Shown here: one piece after another, positions 34,605-46,232 of the stretch
How positions within the stretch are numbered: the first letter of the stretch is position 1
How the letters are laid out: each line of letters starts with the position of its first letter
Assembly (NCBI GenBank): GCA_000611775.1
Contig: KK106981.1
Location: 2,913,211-2,977,210, forward strand
Length of the DNA stretch: 64,000 nt
Source of the DNA: Umbilicaria muhlenbergii
Lineage: Eukaryota; Ascomycota; Lecanoromycetes; Umbilicariales; Umbilicariaceae
Direction: 5' to 3'
Translations under genes and position numbers: made by a program
The notes under the pieces: generated by a model
The model's database searches: none
Told to the model about the DNA's origin: nothing
Seen by the model: the letters and a program-made list of their open reading frames with translations, nothing else

Positions 34605-37600
34605 ATCTGCAGGTATAATAACAGTTTCGACAATACATACATGAAAGATAGAAATTCCCCAGAGTGCAAGGGAGGCAAGAAGTCATGATTAGAAAAAACG
34701 GACGGAGTTAAAGTCAAGTGATAGTAGGAGAAATAACATGTGAGTTGAACCAACGGCTACCAGCCATGTCGGTGGGCTTATGGCGAGTGTTCCAACAATA
34801 TAGCATGTTCCATCAATCCCAAGGATGTAAGTCTGGGAAAGTCAAGGTTCCCCATTATTCAGGAACATGGGCCATCTATTCAGTCAATCAAGATGTGCGT
34901 GGATCCCCGTTTCTTAGACGATTCCTTATTATTACTAAGTTATCGATAACGAGGGGTTGTCAAAATTCGAAGTCATTAGCGATCAACAGTAAGTGCTTGA
35001 GAAAAGAGTATCCGCCCAAAGATGAGGAAACCGATGGGACGGTGTTGCAACCGCAACTGAAACCTTCACCTTTACATTCCATTGCTCCCTCAGGTTTGAT
35101 TTCTTCCAATCCAGAGGCATAAAACTATGCTCTGCGGCAGTCTACCAGATTTGCTCAGTGCTGGACCACTGAGACATATGTCTTGACGCAGGATATGTCA
35201 GACAAAGCGAGGAGGTTGAGCTGGTACTGCCATGAAGCCCAAATTATTGCAACAAGAATTTGCTCAAACTGGCACGATTTGGCACTCTCTGACTCGGCAA
35301 GTCTTCCTCTCAGTCCTCTTTCGACATCAAAAACGTCCTCCCTTTATAGTCTCGTTCGATCTATGCCTCGCGACGTGGCACGTGAAGCAGGATTCCCCCA
35401 GTGAGAAATAGAGAAGACCGAGAAATGTGTTCATAGAAAAATTGTTCCAAAAAGCCGCATGAGACGAAGAGACCACTAAGCAAAACAAGATCTCAATGCC
35501 GTGTTTGTTTCCATGATTGGTTCATACTATCGAAACATCTGCAAACAGGTCAGTGCAATTCATCATCAGTTTGGCAAGAGCGCGGTCCCACGAGGGCATA
35601 GCGTTCGGTGTCGACGAAGGCTTCTCTGTCGTGAACGGTAGTTTAGTGCCGACATTCGTTTGAAACTGCCGATTCTATATAATTCGACGGCTGTCAAGCC
35701 CATTTGTCTGTATTTAATGGAGAAATTGCCATCGAACCAGGTACCGCCGACCGTGCCGTCTTTTTGTCTTGGAAGTAGCAAAGGATATGCGGTATTGCTC
35801 GAGTCTAGCGTGCTTGCTGGAGGCCTTGATCTATTGATCCAGACCCGGTGAGAAGATTCTGTTGGTTCTTCGTTCTGGATGCTCGACTAAGACCATGAAA
35901 AACGTACTGGATACCGTGGTGATGTGTACCTTCATGTGGGTAAAGGTTCAACTTCGAAAGTCATGTCGAAAGTGCATCAACAGATGTTGTCGTAAGTGCT
36001 TCATTTATCAGTGGCACTCAGGTCTTTCTTTGTTGGCCGTACGAGGTTAACTTGCGCTAGATCCAGCAACAAAGGTAATCTTGACCCTGTCAGTTGTGCA
36101 GTATAGAAGTATGGTTTCCTAATCCGCTCTACTTAGATGCTAGGATAGGCTACCGGTAGAAGGAGGTAAGAGGTAGTCTTAATGACCTTGAATCCCGAAG
36201 TGTGACGCCTTTATAAATAATAGCTGTGATAAAAGAACGTGATAGGAGAGAGGATAGCGACAATAGATAGTAGAGCGTCTCATGAGCCATGTCATTTCAG
36301 AGTGCTCAAACAGCCTCTGTCAAGTTCATCTCATTGCCAAACCTGCTTCATTTGCTTTTTGAACCAAGGTCTGTGGATCGGAGTTTGTAGAAGTACTAGG
36401 TCGTGACATCTTGCAGGTTAAAAAGCTTTGGTTCTTCTTGGTTAAACGAAGTTCAAAAACCACTGATATTCTTGAGCAAGTACGAAAAGTTGTTCTGTCA
36501 GTCAAAACGATGTCGCCAGCCAAATTGAATAAGGACCTTCTTCGGCCTTTCCTCACGGAGCCTGCAAAATGTGCCTGCCGCTTCTTTTGAGTAAGTGACC
36601 ATGCCTCTTCAGCGGAGCAACCCGTTCTGGCCAGACATCACTGCTGCTCATAGCTTTGTCTTGCCAAAAATCATTTTTAGAACGGGTTTACTTGCCTCAC
36701 TTTTGCGAAAGGGCTCGTCCCAGAGACCTCTGAAAGGTTTTGCTTAATAATTCTCGCATGCGCTTCGGGGAATCGCTCATAGTGACGTCCAAATACTCCG
36801 GATAGCTGTGCACAAGAACTCGCTTTTTCCGTTAGCTAGATGAGGCCTTGCTCAGAGAAGGCTCCCAACAGAAAAATGTGGTAATTCCACGGAATGGGAA
36901 TGTTTTGTTTGCCGTGACAGACCAGGTAAAGCGCTTTAGAAGTAATCACCTTCTGAAAGCTAGCCTTGCCGAAGAGGCCGAGGGAACGAGATCGTTGTGC
37001 CGGTTCCATGACTGAACTAGGCACGTAGGCTAAAGGGAGAACTGAACAGAATCTCGGAAGTAGGCAGCTGGCTAGGGTAAAGCGGACGAAGAGTGTGAGA
37101 TGTCGGCGCTCCCCACATTGCTTGACAGGAGAGAAATAGAAGGTAAGTAGGGAGCGGAGCGGAGAAGAAGGAATGCGGAAAGTCGATAGCGGAAAACATG
37201 ATAGAGAATGAAGCACCGAGGTCGCCAAAAGGTAATTTGGCGCAAGGCAAAGTATTCTGCAGGGTCTCTTGCCTCTGCCGTGAAGATCATGTTCCACATT
37301 GAAATACAATGTACAAAGTGTCACTTGAAGCTGCATACAGTAAAGAGGCAGTCACCAGAAGGAGACACGATAGCACGGGTTTGCTGAACGTTCTGCATAA
37401 GGCGGTGTACTCATTCTCTGACGGCAGCATACCGTTTTCGGTAATGTTGATCTCAGCTATTGCGGTGCGGTGCACAGAGTTTGAACACGGTGGCGTTGGC
37501 CATGGTGTCAACGCTTGTAGCGTTCCGTCTCTTTCCAGGTCTCTCACCGTGTGCTCTACGAATGACTCTTCTCGTCAGACTCTAAAATCTATCTAACATT

Positions 37601-38560
37601 CGGGTCGCGCAGAAAATCCTATTATAAGGCTTCAGGTCTCTGTCTGAACTCGGCGGTTTGTGCGGATCGGCGAGAAGAATGTACAGTCGAGCGCTTGCCT
37701 TGCTGGGGCCGGCTTGGCTTGGACGGCTAATGTTGTTTGATCTTAGATGTCGTTGGATAAAATCATAGACAGCCTCCAAGCCTTCTGATTTCTAGAGTTT
37801 CTGAACTAAGAAGGAGCAGATTGAATTGAAGACTTCGACCTTCCTCAGGTTTCCAGACCATGCCGAGTGATACAGCAGTAGCAAACACTATGCTCGCCAA
37901 GAGATCCTCTACAAGTTAGATCGATAGCGAATGAAGATAGAATCCTTAGAAGAGAATCAATACGTAAGAACAACAGATCATAATGTCTCGTGACTTGCTG
38001 TTCTTTCAATATATACAAAATCCACGTAGTCAACCAACTGTCAGATATAAGACACTTAAAGACAGACGGTTGTTATATTGGGTTTTCCGAATAGGTGGGA
38101 CACTGCGACCAATTGATGATCAGAGTCATCGGACTCCGATGAAGATCGACAGAAATAGCAAAGCAGAAGTACTGAGAAGCTATACCCGTAGCATGGGAAA
38201 GCTGGGAAAGTTGGGAAAGAAGACAACGGTGACAACCTGTATCTTAAAGTATAGGGATGAAGCTAGTAGCTCATCTTCCAGCATTTGATGTGAAGATTCA
38301 GCAGGACAAGGGTCTCTCCGGCTCAACTCCTTGCCAAAAAAAATCCAATGAAAGAAGTACAACCGCCGCTCAGATGTGAGAGGAACCACTTGAATCTCGC
38401 ACCACGGATCCGTAGGTTTGGACTGTTACGGTCAACTATAGAAAAGAAAAGACATAAGTTGTGCAAACGACAGCCTGGGATAGGGAAAGGCCACTGGTGA
38501 TCCAACATGAGGCAAGTCCTTTGCAAGCAAGACTCCACAGCGACCAAGCACCCGCCATGC
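34605..38560. other. Gene-poor region
   Basis: Only short frames without family features. No RNA gene or repeat is recognised. Confidence 0.4.
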
Positions 38561-38659
38561 GCACCATCCAAAGATAAGCGGCGGTTGTGAGCAGAACAAC
38601 CCTGCGCCTACCGCCTCCTTCAAACCCCAGGGGAAACTCACCAGGTCCAGACACATTAA

Positions 38660-39073
38660 GGATTGACAGATTGAGAGCTCTTTCTCGATTATGTGGGTGG
38701 TGGTGTATGGCCGTTCTTAGTTGGTGGAGGAGGCCAGTTGGTAGGTTATGCTGTCGATGGATTCGAGGCTGATTATGTCGCACATTAGTTAGCCTTCGTT
38801 GCGGCGGTCGTCGGACATGCGGCCGGCTTGGTTGATCATTTCAACACCGGCCATTCACCCATCCACTGTGAGCTCGTTCTCGCGTGCGAAGTCGTGGATG
38901 TGCTGGATTAAGCTGTGCACCACTTGGCGTACTCGTGGTGATGCTTTGGGTCCTGTTGCATTGAGCACGCTCTGGTTAAAATTGGGGGTGAACTTCATGC
39001 CTCGGGGGGTGGTCGTCGATGGATTCTCTGAGGCGCCGTTGAAGTGACCATTCCAATGTAGACGAGCTCTCAA
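38660..39073 (-). pseudogene. Decayed N-terminus of an intradiol ring-cleavage dioxygenase
   Basis: The minus-strand frame reads MKFTPNFNQSVLNATGPKAS, PRVRQVVHSLIQHIHDFARE, NELTVDG-stop-MAGVEMINQAG, RMSDDRRNEG-stop-LMCDIISLES and SITYQLASSTN-stop-ERP. This is the N-terminal helical domain of catechol or hydroxyquinol 1,2-dioxygenases, where relatives read VDEWMAG and NEGQL. Three in-frame stops are present. The first two fit TGG to TGA and CAA to TAA, the C:G to T:A changes made by repeat-induced point mutation. The iron-binding catalytic domain that should follow is not found downstream, so the gene is both mutated and truncated. It would once have opened aromatic rings in the cytosol. Confidence 0.75.
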
Positions 39074-39762
39074 TATTCCCGCTAAGGCGAATTGGAGGCG
39101 ACATTGCTCCTATTAAAACACCACCGCCAGCGCAACCACCCACACCGCCGCAATCCACGCGTACATCTTCATCCTAGTCGGGGAACTCGCTGGAGATGGT
39201 GTAGAAAGGAAGCAGGAAATATGGCTGTGGGCGGGTTTAAGTAGTACTCAGATGACCCAAGACGCCTGCTATTCACCGCCGCGACTTCGGACTTCCGAAT
39301 GCAGGTTTTCACTGGGTAGTGAAGAAGCCTGCCGGGAACGACTTCCGGCCAGTGAAATAGGTGTAGGCGCAGGCTTTCACTGCGGAGTGAAGAAGACCTG
39401 CTTCCGGCCAATGAAATAGGTGTGTTGACTGAGGGCATGTGGTGAAGGTATCGGAAGGTGCGGTAGTCGGATGATGTTCTTTGTCCCTTAACGCGGGGTG
39501 AGATTTGTGGTTACTGGTCAGGGCTTTCGTGGCTTTCAAGGCTCCTAGCCAAGGGGCTGGTTCACGCGGACCCGGATGAGGAGGCGATTGCTGACGAACT
39601 ATACGTTGGGTCACGAAACCGATTAATCACGTTGTTAGCATAGTTTAGTGGTCCTTGGGCTTGGGGAAAATTTGTTTTATCAAACGTCTATATTTATTTA
39701 CATGATGAAGCACGCCCTGAGTGCCATGACAAACTCCGATGCAAAGAAAAATGCAGCAAAAC
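39074..39762. other. Intergenic with a short direct repeat
   Basis: Two diverged copies of a block of about 70 bp (gcaggttttcactg / gcaggctttcactg ... cttccggccagtgaaatagg) lie at about 39300-39422. No gene is supported. Confidence 0.6.
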
Positions 39763-40932
39763 TTACGCGCCATTGTACAATTTCCCCAACGAACTCAACT
39801 CCGTCCCACCCGCTTCGATGAGATAGTCCGGGGCATCCATGAAGAATGAATACCTCGCCACCATCTCACTCCCGTCCATCCACTTCGAGACCGTCTGAAG
39901 AAAGTTCTCGATGTCCGCCGCGCTCCCGCTCGTGGTTCCGAACTCCGTGACCCACAACGGCTTGTTCCCCACGGCCGCGTACGCCTCGCTGACATGCGAC
40001 TGGAAGCCAGCAGTATCTGCGGCGGCGCCGTACCAGTGGATGGGGAAGAAATCGAAGTGGCAGTTCGTGCACGCGGACATGAAGTTCTTGAGATAGGTCA
40101 GGCCCATGGATCCGCCTCCGTTGGTGACCGCGGGCGCTCCCAGAGATACAGTGCCTGCGAGAGGCATCATGTAGGTCTGGTAGGCGGAGACTGCGTCGGG
40201 GATTTGCATGCAGCTGCCGCCGTTGCCGCACTGGTCAGGTTCGTTGAAGGCGAGGACGGCCGTCGTGCCGTATTGTGAAATACAGCTTTTGACGTTGGCC
40301 GACCAGACCGAGGTGGCGCCTGGTGCGTTGGACCAGAGGATGGGGACGAACTCGAGGGCGGAGTTGAAGCCGGTGGTTGGCTCGCCGCTGGAGTACGGCA
40401 AGCTGAACCAGTTGTAGGCCCAGGAGACTTTCGATCCTGGACCTGAGAACGGCTGGGTGAGGCGTGGGTCGTTGTACGCGAGGCCGCGTTTGCCGGAGAT
40501 TTTGGTTGGGCTTGGGGTGAGGCCTGAAGAGGTCGTTGAGGGTTTTGGTGCGACGGAGGCTGTCGGGGAGCTTGACGGAGCTGTGGACGTAGTACTCGTC
40601 GAAGTTGACGTAGTACTCGTGGGCGTGGTCGTCGGCTCTGAGGAAGTGGTCGTTGTTGCGCTCGTGTGAAGTGCAGCGTACGCCAACGTCTCGGTGATGG
40701 TGATGATGGCCGGTGCCGGAATCGTCGTTGTCTGACACGTTGGCTTTAGGCCCATGCTCGTGCACGAAGCCGAACCTGTGATCGTCCATTCCACCACGTA
40801 CGGCCCGACGTAGTCCACTGTGGTGATGCAACTACAAGACGTTGTGGGTCTTGGAGTCACAACCACAGGACCTTCCGCGACTGCACGGCTGAGGAGAACG
40901 GCTGCGAAAACGAGGTTCAGAAGGGTCGACAT
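39763..40932 (-). CDS. Secreted GH128-type glucanase-like wall protein (Asl1-like)
   Basis: Single exon, 389 residues. The start is the ATG at 40932; a TTG-initiated extension is not used. Residues 1-21 are a signal peptide (STLLNLVFAAVLLSRAVA). A Cys-containing segment follows, then a Ser/Thr-rich linker (about residues 95-145) likely to be O-mannosylated. The catalytic-core domain begins at KRGLAYND. AFNEPDQ (residue about 240) and WVTEFGTTSG (about 330) hold the two glutamates expected for acid/base and nucleophile in GH128 endo-beta-1,3-glucanases. LKNFMSACTNCHFDFFPIHWYG is also typical. S. pombe Asl1 is a wall-linked relative, so a role in wall remodelling is likely. A TATAAT lies about 60 bp upstream of the start. 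The stop codon overlaps a GTAAGT, but the ending LYNGA fits the family. Confidence 0.9.
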   Translation of the reverse strand: MSTLLNLVFAAVLLSRAVAEGPVVVTPRPTTSCSCITTVDYVGPYVVEWTITGSASCTSMGLKPTCQTTTIPAPAIITITETLAYAALHTSATTTTSSEPTTTPTSTTSTSTSTTSTAPSSSPTASVAPKPSTTSSGLTPSPTKISGKRGLAYNDPRLTQPFSGPGSKVSWAYNWFSLPYSSGEPTTGFNSALEFVPILWSNAPGATSVWSANVKSCISQYGTTAVLAFNEPDQCGNGGSCMQIPDAVSAYQTYMMPLAGTVSLGAPAVTNGGGSMGLTYLKNFMSACTNCHFDFFPIHWYGAAADTAGFQSHVSEAYAAVGNKPLWVTEFGTTSGSAADIENFLQTVSKWMDGSEMVARYSFFMDAPDYLIEAGGTELSSLGKLYNGA

Positions 40933-43382
40933 TGTCAACGAGTGATGCTGGCAATGAGTGATACTGGCCTAAGTGCTGCCATGATGCACGTAATTATAGC
41001 CACGCCTATGAACAATAAGGACAACGATAATATGTGCATTTAGAACAACCAGCTATGTTCACAAAGGATAACAAGCTTGTGTACAGCTATAACAAACACC
41101 TACATACCAAAAGAACAATGACTATGTTTAGAGACTTGAAGCATCAGAAACAAAAGTCAAATACCTGTATCAAGGGGCATCAGTCATCAATACAGGGTTA
41201 TTTGTAAACGCCTCCTCAAGGAGCATTTCAAACAACGTAGAGAATGAAACGCGCTGCCGTCGATTACAAAGTACAAAGCAAGTCATTCTCTTTGATATTC
41301 CTAGGTTCTCAGCCTTGCTAGGGCTGAGACCATACCCGTAAGAGGATTCGCTTGATGCTGCTTAAGCTTTGATAGTACGTGCACGCTATCCCATGATCGT
41401 GGATTCACGGTTGATGCCGCCAGCAGGAAGAGGGGAGAATATCTGGCGCGGCGCCTCCAGGAAGACTGCCTTCTTTCGACTATCTTCTCGATATTGGAAT
41501 CGACCTCTTCGCGCACAATGCCTGGCATTAACTAGGAGTACGCAAAAGTACCGCAGCGGGCGACGTGGGCGGCGAGGGGTTGTTGTGCGAGATAAGGTAG
41601 CCTCCCGACGCAAAACCCAGTGCACTTTTCGGATGGAGGTGAAACGACGTTCGGGGTGCTTCCATCGCGACGATGAACTGTTCACATACAATTCTCTGCG
41701 ATGACTCTCAATCTGGCCTTTCTGCCCGTATAGAAATGGTATGAGACTGTTTCATCGCAATCTTGAGGTTCAAGTGTTCTCCTTGCGACCATTGATCCAA
41801 AGCTTCCTCTTAGTATTCATGCGGAGGGAGACAAAGAGAGATGATTATTAGTAGGACTGAAATTGCTTTGCCTCTGTTGAGCCCCGAGGATATTGGTCAC
41901 GATGTTGGTTTGGGGCTGCGCCGTCGTAATCCTCTAACAGACTTCCAGTAGTTGCAGTTAGTGACATGGTGAGTAAGCACATGGTACGCACCTGCAGCCA
42001 AATCAAGCTCGATCTTTTGCAAGTGCTCCGGCTGAGCGCAAATGAACTGGTGATAAGACGCGGTCTAGAAGCTTTCGATCTTGTGACTTCGAGTAGCCTG
42101 TGAACAGATTCCGTTACCCTTGAGTACCTTCGTAGCGGATGAGAGAAGATAATTTCTCCAAGCCGCTAGAGACAAGCGTGCGACCAGACGAAGCTTTACC
42201 TAACGGAAACCAACGCTGAAATCACTTGTTGCCGCCCCCAAAGCTGTACAGTGCGATGAGCGATGAGATCAAGCCCAACGTTCAGTTATGACTCAAGATC
42301 TCGTATTCTGGCATTCGCATATCGTGGGTGCTGAACAATGATACGTCCTCTTACCAGATTCTCGATCGGCAGCATTGCAGCGTGCAGATTTTTTGTTTGT
42401 TGTTTCATCATACCTGACCAACATGCTCATACCATGGCCCCTGCATCCCGCCCGTTGTCGGATGCATGGCGCTCCGAGTCAATCATTTTGCTGGCCCTGC
42501 GAGTGTGCTTGGATCCCCTTGCCCCCAATACTTTCTCCCGCATTCCCGTCGACGTGACCCAGCTACTCCGTACTGAGATATTCATCCCGGTCCTATACCA
42601 GCAAGGCCTTTTCCTTGTGACCAATCATTACTGGATGTTGGGCAAATCTGGCGGTCGACTTCAGAATCCTTTCCCCCTCTGACTAGATCGAGACGTCTCC
42701 AGCACGGCTGATTACCAGAAGCGGCGTGCCCACCTCGATCATGTCGCTGGACCTGCATCACTGGCTGGGACCGCAGATCTTGAGTGAGCTTAAATGAGCT
42801 TGCCGCACGCCGGCCGTCTCATCCCAAACTCCACCATGCTGTGTTGGAACGATTTGGACCCTCCTCGTCGGCCAAAGTCCAGACCCGTGTGGGATCGTGG
42901 AGTTGCTAGCTTACCGCATACTTCCATCACCAGTCACCAGTGACGCAGGTGCAGGTTCGGTCCAATCAGTGCAGGTCTGATGGTCCGCTAGGATCAAGCA
43001 ATCTCTTCTTTGCTATGCGGACTAAACGCTTTCAAGAGGTGGAGATGAGTCGATCGTTGCTTCAAGAAGAACGAAAACATGCTGGATGTTTTCGGGACAC
43101 GAAGCAGCCGGTAGCACCACGCCTAGTACCGCTTTAAGGATGGATAGCTCTGAACCCTAGGTATTGAGCGTGTATTCACAGGAACTCCTGCTGCGCCTGA
43201 CACACCCCTTTGCTGCTGTGCCCTCTTTCTATCCGCAAGAGCAATAAGACTGCTTGCCCCTGCTGATTTGGTCGTCTGTCCGCACATTCTTTCCTCTGCT
43301 GCTGCCGCAAACACTGTACCTGTACTCTTTGTTACTTCGCAGCACCTACTCACTCGTTTGCCGACTCTCATCAGTAGACAAG
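40933..43382. other. Long intergenic region
   Basis: Small frames on both strands lack family features. A CA/TA-rich promoter-like stretch lies right of the GH128 gene (40980-41110). No RNA gene is seen. Confidence 0.4.
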
Positions 43383-44534
43383 ATGCAGTTCAAGACTCTT
43401 GCTCTCCTCGCAGCCGTCGGCTCTGCCGTCGCTCAGCGCCCATCGAACACGACCATCTGCGACTACTACACCACCGCTCTCCTCAAGACCAACAATGCCA
43501 CCAACCAGATGACCCTATTGACCCTCCTGGTCAATACCGCCGTCATTGGCAACTACAGCGCCGGCGCAAAGAACGCTGTCACAGGTATTTTGAACCCTGG
43601 CGTCTACAACGGTACGGACATCAACCTCCTGCCGTACTTCAACGGTGGCTTGAACTCCACCAATATGGGTGGAACGTCTGGTGTTTCCGTCAACTTCTTG
43701 GATGACGGCGGTGCCGTGCCGTTGATGATGAACAAGCCTGCCAACGGAACCTCATCCAACCAATAGTGCGTCGCAACATGCCTTTCATTTAACCAGCTCG
43801 CTGACAGTCTTCTTAGCATGCTCTTGACTCACTTGTACGAGTACTTCGGTGTCCTCCTAGGCTGCACCATGATCGGCCAGCCCGGCTATCCAGCCTATGC
43901 AGGCGACGCCAGCCAATACGAAGTCCACAAGTACGTTTCCTCCATGCGCTTCTTCCCCTTGTTTAGAACCCCTGTTTCCCCACGCGCTTCTCCCCTCATG
44001 TAGAAACCATCTCTAACAAATCCCCCTCGCAGATTCATGGACCTCGACCCCCTCCAACTCGGCTACTTCATCGCCCAAGTCGCCTCCTCCGCCTCCTCCT
44101 TCGGCGTCGCCCCCTCCGACATCCAAGCCGTCGGCACCGCCCTCTCCCAACTCTTCTCCTACCGCTGCTCCCCCCCCACCACCGTCGTCCCTGCCCAAGG
44201 CCCCCAACTCCAGGCCATCTGTCTCGATCCTACGTGCCCCGTCGCGATGAACAGTACTTGCGCGAGCTATATCAACCAGACTGTGCCGCTGGTTGCGAAC
44301 GCGTCGCTGGCGATGGGCGAAGGAACTAACATGACGAGTATGGTTGCGACGGCTACGACGCTGCCGAGCGGGACGGCGACGGGGGGGATGATGGCTAGTG
44401 GGACTGGGACTGGGACTGGGATGGCGGGGGGTTCGACGGGGACGCCGGCTACGAGCTCGAAGAACGATGGGGTGAGGACTTTAGGTAATTTGGCGGGGGT
44501 GGTAGGGGCTGCGGCTCTTGCTTTCGCTTTGTAA
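43383..44534 (+). CDS. Secreted GPI-anchored fungal protein, unknown function
   Basis: Three exons, 43383-43765, 43817-43930 and 44033-44534, give 332 residues. The joins read TSSNQ-YMLLTHLYEYFG and YEVHK-FMDLDPLQLG. MQFKTLALLAAVGSAVA is a signal peptide. The mature part has many NxT/S sites and blocks such as LLTLLVNTAVIGNYSAG, LPYFNGGLNSTNMGG and VSVNFLDDGGAVPLM. This matches a fungal family of extracellular proteins that I know only as uncharacterised. The C-terminus is Gly/Thr/Ser rich, then SSKND and a hydrophobic end (NLAGVVGAAALAFAL), typical of a GPI signal. Expected location is the plasma membrane or wall. Codons are C-rich before and G-rich after about 44240. Confidence 0.85.
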
Positions 44535-44977
44535 GGGAGGGGGATGGGGGAGTGGTGACTGTGGTGGGGTTGAGGGGCGGCGTTCGTTGTACGATGATGT
44601 CTGGGGGGGGCTGGTGCGAGTAGGTTATAGTTGTTAGCTTAATACCATGTTGAAGATTAGCAGAACCGTGTACGAGTACATTGTGCGCCTACTGGCGACT
44701 ACCTTATTTACGAAGTTCAAGCCTGCCGTCATTGCGCGTCGTTCTTCCGGCCCGTCCCGTGTCCCCGGACGTCAACGCGAGAGCCTCGCGTTAGCCTACA
44801 TCAATCACTTCCTCACCACCTCACGCATCGTCCAAGGCATCCGTATCGCAGAATGTAGTCACAGCATGGTTGATCTTCAAAGTTCACTGCCACACGGAAC
44901 GTAAGCTTACCCCTTCTGAATCTCAGGAGTCACCTCCCTAACGGTTGTCAGATCCATTCAGCCCACCTCCCTAAGCC
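44535..44977. other. Short intergenic spacer between co-directional genes
   Basis: 3' region of the GPI-protein gene and promoter of the DUF7918-type gene. No gene is seen. Confidence 0.4.
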
Positions 44978-46232
44978 ATGGCAATCCCTGACGGTATCAA
45001 TGTCGATATACGCTCCGACGGCAAGGCCCTTAAGTGCTACCATGACCCCGACGGAATTACAATCGGACGAGAAGGCTTCCGAAAATACATCGAGGCAGTT
45101 ACCGATGCGACATTCGAAGTTGAGATTAACCTGACCAGGGACTTCCACTTTGGCAGGTGTGATGGACTCGAGGCGACGTTCATTATGGATGGCCGCGACG
45201 CGGGAGTGGCTTTCATTTCAAAGAAAGCGTTTGCCGATAAGGATCGACGGCTCAGGAGGACCTATACTGCTCCTGATGAGTACTGCACAGCCTCTCGAAC
45301 GTGGCGGAAGGGCTTTTGGTCGTTCGCAAAACTAGACATCCGTGAGTCTCAAGCACCACGCTGCTTTCCATGTCTCATCCATTCTCCACAGAAGAGACGG
45401 TGGATGTAGAAGCCCCGTTACAGGAGGTCAAGCATCTCGGCAGCATCACCGTCTCCGTCAAACGGGTCCAGCAGATGAAATGCCGGCCAATTCCCGCATA
45501 CCGTGCGAGAGAGCACCAGAGGATCACAGAGGTTCCTGAGAAGCTGCTGAAAGGACAGGCTATCAGCAACAGCATAGGGTATATCATCCGACCCACTGCC
45601 CAGTTGAGGAAGCTGAACAATGCAAGCGTTGTGAAAGGAGAAATTACGTCGGAACGTCCGCCACGGGAATATCATAGTACAGCTATCCCTGGTCCAAGCG
45701 GAGAGGCAATGGAATTCACTTTCCTCTATCGCTCGAAGCGTTCGCCTTCCTGTACACCACACATACTCTCGTAGATGACAGCTTATGTTCGACACAGATG
45801 CCCTCCAAGTCCTCGGCTGCATTCCACGCACCCCGTCTCCTGACCCTGCGCCAGAGCTATCTTCCAATCCGGCAGGAGAGAGTCCAGACGCAGCCCTAAC
45901 CAAGATCGATACTACTCTCTCCCCCTCCGAGCGCGACCGCAAGATAACCGCTCTCAAGGTAGTACACCCAGCCACCCTTCTAGACATGACCTCCCCGAGG
46001 ACTTCACAACCGCCTGACTAACATGCCACGTTAGAATCAACTCGCCCGACTCGAGCGCAACCCCAACGTCAAACCCGAGCCCGGACCCAGCACGCGCAGC
46101 AACGCTTCCTCTGGTTCCTCGGCCGCTCAAAAGGGTGTCAAGCGCGAATACGACGGCGTCGAAATCCTCAGCGAGCGCAAGCGATCTCGTCCCTCTGGGC
46201 CCATTGAAACCGTCGACCTCACTGGCGATTAG
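44978..46232 (+). CDS. DUF7918-type protein with acidic/basic tail
   Basis: Four exons (44978-45341, 45392-45751, 45798-45958, 46035-46232) give 360 residues. Introns one and three have good GT-AG sites. Intron two is short (46 bp, GTACAC...ACACAG) and the least certain. The first 230 residues (MAIPDGINVDIRSDGKAL, a repeated beta-type KYIEAVTDATFEVEI, then LGSITVSVKRVQQMKC and LKGQAISNSIGY) resemble the DUF7918 domain common in fungi. FTFLYRSK followed by GCIPRTPSPDP marks its end. The tail has an ERDRKITALKNQLARLE helix and the basic cluster KREYDGVEILSERKRSR ending VDLTGD, which resembles a SUMO-interacting or nuclear motif. The function is unknown; nuclear location is inference. Confidence 0.8.

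Noticed and set aside
34718-35122. 134-residue plus-strand frame
   Set aside because: No family resemblance, no intron pattern and no promoter; likely chance in a gene-poor region.
45372-45987. Minus-strand frame of 189 residues over the DUF7918-type gene
   Set aside because: Antisense shadow; sense exons splice into one continuous product.
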